This document shows positions 1-5,453 of a stretch of DNA of 9,110 nt, piece after piece. The notes under the pieces are model-generated. The model did not search any database. It was not told the DNA's origin and saw only the letters and a list, made by a program, of their open reading frames with translations. Source of the stretch: Deltaproteobacteria bacterium (GTDB taxonomy: Bacteria > Desulfobacterota > Desulfobacteria > Desulfobacterales > SG8-13); the NCBI GenBank assembly GCA_024639205.1, contig JAHEIV010000092.1, positions 1 to 9,110 of the forward strand, given 5' to 3'. The position numbers and the translations under genes are program-made. Position 1 is the stretch's first letter; each line of letters begins with the position of its first letter.

Positions 1-1025
1 GAATCGTGATCGACGGCCGGCCCATCAGCGACCGCCAGGTCCTGCAAGCCTACCGGCAGGTCAAATCCGCTGCGAACACCGATCGCCAACCCACCTTTTT
101 CGAGTTCACCACCGCCATGGCGCTGGCTGAATTTGCCCGCCGCAACATCCAGTGGGCGGTTGTGGAAACCGGAATGGGCGGTCGCCTGGATGCCACCAAC
201 ATCGTCTCCCCTGCTGTTTCGGTGATCACCAATGTTTCTATGGAACACCGCGAATACCTGGGCAACACGATTCGCGCCATTGCCCGCGAAAAGGCGGGTA
301 TCATCAAACCGCGGACCCCTGTGGTCACCGGTGTACGTCAACCCACGGCAGTTGCAGAAGTAGAAGCTGCTGCTGCCGACAGACGCGCACCGCTGCTTCG
401 CCTGGGAAAGGATTTCCGGGTTCGCCGCCATTCGAACGGCACATTTACCTACGTTGGCATCCACCGCACATGGCAGCGGATGAAAATCAGTCTGGTGGGC
501 AGCCACCAGACGGAAAATGCAGCACTGGTGCTGGCCGTCTGCGAGATTCTCGATCGACAGGGGCTGCACCTGTCCTTCGATCAGATCCAGGCTGGGCTGC
601 TGCAAACGACCTGGCCGGGCAGAATGGAGGTGGTCTCCACCGAACCCATGGTAATGCTGGACGGGGCACACAACCTGACGGCTGCCCGCAATTTGGCCCG
701 CTATCTGCAATCCCATCTGTCGAATCGAAAGATTACGCTGGTGGTCGGTATTCTGGAGGACAAGCCCTACCGGGCAATGCTGGAGGCCCTGGTGCCGGTC
801 AGCTGGAAGGTGATCGTCACCCGCCCGCAAATTGACCGCGGTCTTCCGGTGGAAACCCTGATGCCGGTCGTGCGGGAGATGAATTCAAATGTCGCGGCCG
901 TGCCGAACGTAAAACAGGCGTTGCTGCAAGCCATGGCTGAGGCCGGGCCGGGCCATGCAGTTGCGGTCGCCGGCTCGCTGTATGTGGTGGGTGAGGCGAT
1001 GCAGGCTCTGGAAAACGGAACTTGA
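1..1025 (+). CDS. folC: Folylpolyglutamate synthase/dihydrofolate synthase, 3' part (5' end outside window)
   Basis: FolC is a cytoplasmic Mur-ligase-family enzyme that adds glutamate to dihydropteroate and/or folates using ATP. About 340 residues are visible of a family usually 420-450 long. The frame is open to the left edge, and the first visible residues (I-V-I-D-G-R-P-I-S-D) match the internal family segment R-I-x-I-x-G-x-P-I. The GTG at base 6 is therefore not the start, and the P-loop (GTxGKGS) lies upstream of the window. Visible family motifs, numbered from base 6, are F-E-F-T-T-A near residue 32, E-T-G-M-G-G-R-L-D-A-T-N around 54-65, A-R-E-K-A-G-I-I-K around 92-100, and the C-domain W-P-G-R-M-E-V...L-D-G-A-H-N around 204-223. 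The usual L-D-H-T-E after the N-domain strand reads M-E-H-R-E. The family assignment is firm. Whether it has one or both activities cannot be told. Confidence 0.95.
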   Translation, partial: IVIDGRPISDRQVLQAYRQVKSAANTDRQPTFFEFTTAMALAEFARRNIQWAVVETGMGGRLDATNIVSPAVSVITNVSMEHREYLGNTIRAIAREKAGIIKPRTPVVTGVRQPTAVAEVEAAAADRRAPLLRLGKDFRVRRHSNGTFTYVGIHRTWQRMKISLVGSHQTENAALVLAVCEILDRQGLHLSFDQIQAGLLQTTWPGRMEVVSTEPMVMLDGAHNLTAARNLARYLQSHLSNRKITLVVGILEDKPYRAMLEALVPVSWKVIVTRPQIDRGLPVETLMPVVREMNSNVAAVPNVKQALLQAMAEAGPGHAVAVAGSLYVVGEAMQALENGT

Positions 1026-1049
1026 CATCCGGCCGGCGTTCCATTAACT
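1022..1049 (+). promoter_or_regulatory. Probable sigma-70-type promoter for tRNA-Arg, overlapping the folC stop
   Basis: A consensus -35 box TTGACA lies at 1022-1027 and includes the folC TGA stop codon (1023-1025). A weak -10 candidate, TTAACT, lies at 1044-1049 with a 16-nt spacer. This would start transcription near 1056, a short 5' leader before the mature tRNA at 1072. The -35 match is perfect but the -10 matches only three of six positions, so this is an inference. Confidence 0.45.
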
Positions 1050-1071
1050 GTCATTTAACAATCGCGAACAT

Positions 1072-1147
1072 GCGCCCGTAGCTCAGTGGATAGAGCGTCA
1101 GCCTCCGGAGCTGAAAGCCGCTGGTTCAAATCCAGCCGGGCGTACCA
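1072..1147 (+). tRNA. tRNA-Arg, anticodon CCG, CCA encoded
   Basis: The sequence folds as a complete 76-nt cloverleaf. The acceptor stem is GCGCCCG/CGGGCGT. The D-stem is GCTC/GAGC, with an A in the D-loop at the usual arginine identity position 20. The anticodon stem is TCAGC/GCTGA around loop CTCCGGA, giving anticodon CCG, which reads CGG. The variable loop has five bases. The T-stem is GCTGG/CCAGC around TTCAAAT. The discriminator is A, followed by an encoded CCA (1145-1147). The first acceptor pair is a G-U wobble (G1-U72), which is slightly unusual. It stands alone, with no second tRNA or integrase next to it. Confidence 0.96.
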
Positions 1148-1210
1148 ATTAATCAAGGTTTGACCCCAGACACTGTTCCCCGGCTTACTGGTAATTGACC
1201 CCCCACCTGT

Positions 1211-2047
1211 TTATCTCCCCTTCCTCGCATTGAAAATTTCCAGCAGTGTGTGCTGGCCTTCGGCAGAGATGCCCAGAAGGCTCAACTGTGCCTTGACCTT
1301 TTCTGACGCTCCGTTTCCGCCCAGATAGCCGTTTACCCGCGCGGCCGCCGTCGAGCGGACAAAATCGTGAGCGGATGGATACATCCGTTCAAATTCCCGC
1401 ATCAGGTCCCGTTCCTTTCGCAGGTAGTACTTCTGGTGATAATCTTCTGCGATGGTAAAGCCGGTAAAGGGAAGGATTTCGGTGCGGATCTTTGCTTTTC
1501 TTTGCAGGGATTCGCGGTCTTTGCTTTCCATGGCCAGGCGTTTTTGTTCCTCGTTGTGGAAAAACACCACGGCCTTGTACTGGGTCGACCAGGACCGGGA
1601 AGTCGGGCTGTGGCTCTCCCAGAAGACATCCAGCAGCCGCTGGTAGGGAATCAGTGATGGATCGAATTCGATTTGGAATGTTTCGGTGTGATCGCCTATC
1701 CTGCGATAAGTGGGAGCGGCCGTGGTACCGCCGGCATAGCCCACACTGGTTCTCACCACCCCGTTGATGCTCCCGAACCGGGAGTCCGGCCCCCAGAATC
1801 AGCCGGTGGCAAAGGTGGCGGTTTCCAGCCGGGTCGGTTCGGCTTCATCGATCGGTGGTATGCTAACGGCCTCTTTTACGGCAGTCTGCGCTTGGTGCAT
1901 CGTTGCGGCTCCTTCCGGTGATTGACTTTGCTGCGGGGTTCGTCTGGCGACCGCATCGCACCCGGCGACCCAGAAGATCACCGCCGCGAGTATCAGTGCG
2001 CAGTGAACCGGCGCAGGTGCGTATACTCGTTTCTCATTCCAGCTCAT
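1211..2047 (-). CDS. msrA: Selenocysteine-containing peptide-methionine (S)-S-oxide reductase MsrA, predicted lipoprotein; TGA at 1799-1801 read as Sec
   Basis: MsrA reduces methionine-S-sulfoxide in proteins or as the free amino acid. The frame runs from ATG at 2047 to a stop at 1211, with a single in-frame TGA at codon 83. Residues around it read A-T-G-U-F-W-G-P, so the TGA replaces exactly the catalytic Cys of the family motif G-C-F-W-G. Downstream are G-V-V-R-T-S-V-G-Y-A-G-G (95-107 region), G-D-H-T-E (118-122, with the conserved active-site Glu122), F-W-E-S-H-S-P-T (142-149), S-T-Q-Y (154-157) and a C-terminal helical extension. The N-terminus has a basic start, a hydrophobic stretch (17-28) and a lipobox V-A-G-C with Cys30, then a polar linker of about 45 residues. 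The mature protein has no Cys other than lipidated Cys30, so no resolving Cys. ATG 2047 is chosen because AGGAG lies 7 nt upstream. The in-frame GTG at 2083 falls at the probable transcription start. The alternative is a nonsense-disrupted pseudogene, which is unlikely given the TGA position and hairpin. Confidence 0.87.
1770..1784 (-). promoter_or_regulatory. Bacterial SECIS-like hairpin downstream of the msrA UGA
   Basis: In the mRNA sense the segment CUCCCG-GUU-CGGGAG forms a perfect 6-bp, GC-rich stem with a 3-nt loop beginning GU. It starts 14 nt after the last base of the UGA and lies within the coding sequence. Bacterial selenocysteine insertion elements are hairpins just downstream of the UGA, and a G (often GU) in the apical loop is contacted by SelB. 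Spacing and loop fit that pattern. A bulged U like the one in E. coli fdhF is not evident. No folding program was run. Confidence 0.65.
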
Positions 2048-2054
2048 GGGTTGG

Positions 2055-2059
2055 CTCCT
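2055..2059 (-). promoter_or_regulatory. Shine-Dalgarno site that sets the msrA start at 2047
   Basis: On the minus strand AGGAG lies 7 nt before the ATG at 2045-2047. The upstream in-frame GTG (2081-2083) lies at about the predicted transcription start and could have no leader. The ATG also puts a short basic segment directly before the lipoprotein signal hydrophobic core. Confidence 0.75.
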
Positions 2060-2087
2060 GGTTGCCTGGTTAGCAGTCGACACGTCA

Positions 2088-2117
2088 AAACTAGGGTCGT
2101 CCCGGGTCTTCTGTCAA
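2088..2117 (-). promoter_or_regulatory. Probable msrA promoter
   Basis: Read on the minus strand, TTGACA (plus-strand 2112-2117) is followed after 18 nt by TAGTTT (plus-strand 2088-2093). The predicted transcription start near 2081 gives a leader of roughly 34 nt before the ATG at 2047. The -35 is a perfect match and the -10 is weak. Confidence 0.5.
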
Positions 2118-2131
2118 CCGGATTTTTTTCT

Positions 2132-2158
2132 TTGCATTTCGCTTGCGATGATTATTAT
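2132..2158 (+). promoter_or_regulatory. Possible promoter of the ATP-grasp/esterase cassette
   Basis: A -10 candidate TATTAT (2153-2158, five of six matches) lies 15 nt after a poor -35, TTGCAT (2132-2137). Transcription would start near 2165, leaving a leader of about 44 nt that contains the palindrome at 2171-2184. The weak -35 and short spacer would fit a promoter that needs activation, but this is only inference. Confidence 0.35.
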
Positions 2159-2170
2159 TCCGGGGTGCTG

Positions 2171-2184
2171 GCTGTTCGAACAGC
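2171..2184 (+). promoter_or_regulatory. Perfect 14-bp palindrome, possible operator or leader hairpin
   Basis: The sequence GCTGTTCGAACAGC is its own reverse complement. It sits 24 bp before the first ATP-grasp start and just after the predicted transcription start, a classic operator position for a dimeric repressor. It does not extend beyond 14 bp on both sides. It could also be chance or a short RNA hairpin. No regulator gene is present in the window. Confidence 0.4.
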
Positions 2185-2208
2185 TATCCTTCGATTTATG
2201 GGTGACGC

Positions 2209-3375
2209 ATGGAATTGTTGTACATATCACCGGAATTTCCATTTAACTACGCCAATTTCATCCTCCAGCTGAATCGGCTGGGTGTAAATGTCTGGGGTAT
2301 CGGCGAGGCCGATTTTCACGAAATGGGACCGGAATTGCGATCGGCGCTGCAGTGGTATGTGCGAACGAACCTGAGCTCACCGGCGGCGGTGGACAGCGCC
2401 ATTGCAGAACTTTTTCAGATTCAATCCCACCGGGGGCTGCCGCCGCACTTTGACCTGGTGGAATCTCACAACGAGCAGTGGCTGCGTCTGGAAGCGTATA
2501 TCAACCAGGCCCACGGCATCGACGGCATCCGGCCGGCGGATATGGACGCGCTGAAGAAAAAATCGGCCATGAAACAGCTCTTTTGCGACAGTGGACTGAC
2601 GGTTGCACCCGGCGAGCCGATTCGCGGAAAGGACCACGCAACCGGGTTGGCGAATCGTCTGGAATATCCGGTGATCCTGAAACCGGACGAAGGCGTCGGA
2701 TCCGCCGGCATTTACAAACTTGAAGACGAGGACCATCTGCTCGGCATTCTGCCGGAACTGGCAGGGGATTACCTGCTGGAGAAGTTCATCGATGCCCCGA
2801 TCGTCACCTATGACGGCCTGGTGGACCGCAGCGGCAACCTGGTATTTGAGAACTCATTGATCTACGCTGACGGGGTACTGGACTGTGTGCAGGGCAAGGA
2901 AACGTTTTTCTATGTCGACCGGCAGGTGCCGGAGCGATTGTCCGAAATCGGACGTCTGCTGGTAAAAAGACTCGATATTCGACGCAAGTTTTTTCACTTC
3001 GAGTTTTTTTGTGTCGACAAAGACTACATGCCCATTGAAATCAACTGCCGGCCGCCGGGCGGGGCCATCATCGACATGATGAACTACAGTGTCGATCAAG
3101 ACCTGTATGCCGCCTATGCCCGTGTGGTTACAGGAGCGGACCCGGCCATCGGGAAACAAAAGAAGTACTATTGCGCCTACATCGGGCGACGAAAAAGGCC
3201 TTACACCCTGGAGCATGCCGACGTCCTGGCACGCTTTGGCAATACACTGACAGAGCATGGAGAAAATCCGGCCATTTACCGGGAGGCCATGGGCAACTAC
3301 CGTTATATTTTTCGGTCGTCATCGAAAACCGAACTGCTGGAAACCGCTGCACAGATCCTGAACACAGAACCCTGA
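2209..3375 (+). CDS. ATP-grasp carboxylate ligase, first of a tandem pair
   Basis: This 388-residue protein has the ATP-grasp layout. An N-terminal Rossmann-like pre-ATP-grasp region (about 1-110) starts M-E-L-L-Y-I-S-P and includes V-W-G-I-G-E-A-D. The ATP-grasp core follows, with nucleotide-binding Lys158 in V-I-L-K-P, the glycine loop D-E-G-V-G-S-A-G (160-167) and Glu191 in L-L-E-K-F-I. Metal-binding acidic residues appear as H-F-E-F-F (Glu265) and E-I-N (Glu277, Asn279), followed by R-P-P-G-G (281-285). Such enzymes activate a carboxylate as an acyl phosphate and join it to an amine or other nucleophile; the substrate here is unknown. A further 75-residue C-terminal region ends in Y-R-Y-I-F-R-S. 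No signal peptide is seen, so it is cytoplasmic. The RBS is weak. It begins a run of three genes and is a clear paralogue of the next one, sharing landmarks end to end. It may be an amide-bond ligase, but a dipeptide or amino acid-ligase product cannot be named. Confidence 0.85.
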   Translation: MELLYISPEFPFNYANFILQLNRLGVNVWGIGEADFHEMGPELRSALQWYVRTNLSSPAAVDSAIAELFQIQSHRGLPPHFDLVESHNEQWLRLEAYINQAHGIDGIRPADMDALKKKSAMKQLFCDSGLTVAPGEPIRGKDHATGLANRLEYPVILKPDEGVGSAGIYKLEDEDHLLGILPELAGDYLLEKFIDAPIVTYDGLVDRSGNLVFENSLIYADGVLDCVQGKETFFYVDRQVPERLSEIGRLLVKRLDIRRKFFHFEFFCVDKDYMPIEINCRPPGGAIIDMMNYSVDQDLYAAYARVVTGADPAIGKQKKYYCAYIGRRKRPYTLEHADVLARFGNTLTEHGENPAIYREAMGNYRYIFRSSSKTELLETAAQILNTEP

Positions 3376-3401
3376 AAGCCTGCGCCCGGTCGCTTGCATC
3401 C

Positions 3402-3406
3402 GGAGG
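3402..3406 (+). promoter_or_regulatory. Shine-Dalgarno site deciding the GTG start at 3416
   Basis: GGAGG lies 9 nt before GTG 3416. An earlier ATG at 3394 is in another frame. The GTG start gives M-N-V-V-Y-L-S-P, which aligns with M-E-L-L-Y-I-S-P at the start of the preceding paralogue. Confidence 0.75.
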
Positions 3407-3415
3407 AACACAACC

Positions 3416-4588
3416 GTGAATGTCGTTTACCTCTCACCTCACTTTCCGCTTCACTATCACCGCTTCTGCCAGTCGCTGAAGCAGGCCGGTGCCACTGTAC
3501 TGGGCATCGGCGATGCCGACCACAGCCAGTTGCCGCCGGAAGTTGTCGACTCGCTGACCGAGTACTACCGGGTGCAGAACATGCACGACATCGACGCGAT
3601 CACACGCGCTTGCGGGTTCTTCACCCACAAGTACGGCAAGCTCGACCGGTTTGAATCACTCAACGAGTACTGGCTCGACACCGAAGCGCGTATCCGCGAT
3701 GACTTCAACATGTTCGGCGTGCGGTCCCGGCAGATCGATGATTACCGCCGCAAATCGCGCATGAAAGCCAAGTTCCGCCTGGCCAACGTGCCCACGGCCA
3801 GAGGGCGCCTGGTTCGTACCATCGAAGACGCCCGGGCGCTGGTTGCCAAGACCGGTTTTCCGGTGGTGGCCAAACCCGATGCCGGCGTGGGAGCACTCGG
3901 CACCTATCGCCTGGACGACGAGCAGGACCTGATTCGCTTTTTCCGCAGCAAGCCCGTGGTGGACTATATCCTGGAAGAGTTTATCTCCGGCACCATTTTT
4001 TCCTATGACGGTTTGACCGACCGAAACGGCCACCCGGTGTTTACCACCGCACACACTTTCAGCCAGGGGATCATGGAAACCGTCAACGAGGGGCGGCACA
4101 TCTCCTATCATTCTCTCCGGGAGATTCCGACAACCCTGGAGACCCACGGATTGAGATGCCTGCGATCCTTCAACGTTCGAGAGCGATTTTTCCACATCGA
4201 GTTTTTTCAAACCGCCGACGGCACCTTCGTCGGGCTGGAGGTGAACATGCGCCCGCCGGGCGGCTTTACCACCGACATGTTCAACTACGCCTGCAACATC
4301 GACATATATCGCACATGGGCCCAAGTGCTGGTCAACGGCAACGTGGACCTGGACTACTCCCGCAAATATCACTGCTGTTACGCAAGCCGCAAGAACAACC
4401 TGTTCTACCGATACTCTCACGAGGAGATCCTCTCGCGCTATAAAAAGTTCATCGTACAGGTGGCCGCCGTACCCGGCGTTTTCAGCAGTGCGCTGGGGGA
4501 CATCGGCTACATCTTCCGGTCTGAGCACATCGAAGACATCGATACGATTACACAAACCATCCACGAAACCGACGATCGGCAGGAATAA
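3416..4588 (+). CDS. ATP-grasp carboxylate ligase, second of a tandem pair
   Basis: This 390-residue ATP-grasp protein is collinear with the previous gene. The opening Rossmann-like strand is followed by V-L-G-I-G-D-A-D. Lys153 lies in V-V-A-K-P, the glycine loop is D-A-G-V-G-A-L-G (155-162), and Glu188 lies in I-L-E-E-F-I. Catalytic metal ligands appear as H-I-E-F-F (Glu262) and E-V-N (Glu275, Asn277), then R-P-P-G-G (279-283) and a C-terminal Y-I-F-R-S-E. All expected catalytic positions are kept in both copies, so both are probably active. The ligand-binding stretches differ (for example N-Y-S-V-D-Q against N-Y-A-C-N-I), which suggests different acceptors or successive steps. It starts with GTG 40 bp after its paralogue and ends 2 bp before the esterase gene, so the three are very likely one operon. 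The substrate is not identifiable. Confidence 0.85.
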   Translation: MNVVYLSPHFPLHYHRFCQSLKQAGATVLGIGDADHSQLPPEVVDSLTEYYRVQNMHDIDAITRACGFFTHKYGKLDRFESLNEYWLDTEARIRDDFNMFGVRSRQIDDYRRKSRMKAKFRLANVPTARGRLVRTIEDARALVAKTGFPVVAKPDAGVGALGTYRLDDEQDLIRFFRSKPVVDYILEEFISGTIFSYDGLTDRNGHPVFTTAHTFSQGIMETVNEGRHISYHSLREIPTTLETHGLRCLRSFNVRERFFHIEFFQTADGTFVGLEVNMRPPGGFTTDMFNYACNIDIYRTWAQVLVNGNVDLDYSRKYHCCYASRKNNLFYRYSHEEILSRYKKFIVQVAAVPGVFSSALGDIGYIFRSEHIEDIDTITQTIHETDDRQE

Positions 4589-4590
4589 CC

Positions 4591-5340
4591 GTGCACACCG
4601 AAGAACATGGCTGGGACAGCCCTCACCTGAACCGGGACATGACGCTGAAAGTCTACGGCCACTGGGGCAAGCCGTTTATCGTGTTCCCCTGCTCCCGGGG
4701 TCGATATTACGACTACGAGGGGATGGGCATGATCGAGGCCGTTGCGCCCTTTATCGACAGCGGGCGGATCAAGCTGTATTGCGTCGACAGCATCGATGCC
4801 GAGTCCTGGTACGATTTCAGTGCTTCCCCGGACCGGCGCAATGCCCGTCACGAGGCCTACGACCGCTATATTGCCGCCGAGGTGATACCGTTCATCCGAG
4901 GCCACTGCCACCAGCCGGCAGCGCGGGTAATGGCCAACGGATGCAGTATGGGCGCCTTTCACGCGGTTAATTTTTTCCTCAAGCACCCGGATCTGTTCGA
5001 AGGCACCATCGCCCTGAGCGGGCTATACCGCCTCGATCGAGCCGAATTCGGTCTCGGCAGCGACGACATTCCCGCGGTCTATTTCAATTCCCCGCTTACC
5101 TACCTGACAAACCTTACCGACGCATGGTACCGGCAGCAATACCATCGCAGCACCATCATCGTGTGCGTGGGCCAGGGGGCCTGGGAGGAGGAAGCACTGG
5201 CCGATACGCGTCATCTGCAGGCCCTGCTGGCAGAAAAATCGATACCGGCCTGGATCGATTTCTGGGGAACCGATGTCAACCATGACTGGCCCTGGTGGTA
5301 TCGCCAGATGAATCACTTTCTTGCCAATCTGTACAGTTGA
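4591..5340 (+). CDS. Putative alpha/beta-hydrolase esterase linked to the ATP-grasp pair
   Basis: This 249-residue protein looks like a putative esterase of the alpha/beta-hydrolase fold, similar in pattern to the COG4947-type esterases. The nucleophile elbow is G-C-S-M-G with Ser119. The likely catalytic His is His231 in V-N-H-D-W-P-W-W near the C-terminus. The acid is probably in the W-E-E-E segment (198-201) or at Asp228. The N-terminal region carries V-F-P-C-S-R-G-R-Y-Y-D-Y-E (31-43) and V-D-S-I-D-A-E-S-W-Y (65-74), both characteristic of this esterase group. No signal peptide is visible, so it is cytoplasmic. The GTG start follows AGGA by 6 nt and the gap from the ligase stop is 2 bp, implying translational coupling. 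In context it might release, trim or transfer the acyl product of the ligases, or deprotect a substrate. That role is inferred; only the hydrolase fold is supported. Confidence 0.8.
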   Translation: MHTEEHGWDSPHLNRDMTLKVYGHWGKPFIVFPCSRGRYYDYEGMGMIEAVAPFIDSGRIKLYCVDSIDAESWYDFSASPDRRNARHEAYDRYIAAEVIPFIRGHCHQPAARVMANGCSMGAFHAVNFFLKHPDLFEGTIALSGLYRLDRAEFGLGSDDIPAVYFNSPLTYLTNLTDAWYRQQYHRSTIIVCVGQGAWEEEALADTRHLQALLAEKSIPAWIDFWGTDVNHDWPWWYRQMNHFLANLYS

Positions 5341-5382
5341 GAGGCGCTGTCGCTGCAAATGCCGATCCGATCGATTGAGCGT

Positions 5383-5410
5383 TTGACAATTTCCGTGTTT
5401 TTGATAGGTT
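5383..5410 (+). promoter_or_regulatory. Probable promoter of the dynamin-like GTPase gene
   Basis: A consensus -35 TTGACA (5383-5388) is followed after 16 nt by a weak -10 TAGGTT (5405-5410). Transcription near 5417 would give a leader of about 37-49 nt. This suggests the GTPase gene is transcribed separately from the esterase cassette, though read-through across the 113-bp gap remains possible because no terminator is seen. Confidence 0.5.
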
Positions 5411-5453
5411 TCTTCTCAAACGTCTTCGGTTCAGCCTGCAACCACCAACGGGA

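Noticed and set aside
152..835. 227-codon open frame in +2 relative to folC
   Set aside because: It overlaps the well-conserved folC frame throughout and its translation is low-complexity Gly/Arg/Pro/Ser-rich, typical of a shadow frame.
1072..1147. tRNA-associated attachment site of an integrated element
   Set aside because: No integrase, no direct repeat of the tRNA 3' end and no mobile-element genes are seen in the window.
1211..1759. Free-standing, N-truncated MsrA starting at a GTG (1759)
   Set aside because: It would lack the catalytic G-C-F-W-G motif. The motif is present immediately upstream in the same frame, interrupted only by TGA at the Cys codon, so a Sec-containing full-length protein explains the sequence better.
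1799..2083. Separate small hypothetical lipoprotein gene ending at the TGA
   Set aside because: Its last residues (T-A-T-F-A-T-G) are the conserved lead-in to the MsrA active site, so it is the N-terminal part of msrA rather than an independent gene.
2171..2184. LexA (SOS) box
   Set aside because: The E. coli-type box needs CTGT-N8-ACAG and the Bacillus type needs CGAAC-N4-GTTCG. The spacing and orientation here match neither.
3656..4564. 302-codon open frame on the minus strand
   Set aside because: It is fully antisense to the second ATP-grasp gene, whose protein has clear catalytic motifs and an SD. The antisense translation has no recognisable domain and reflects GC-rich codon bias.
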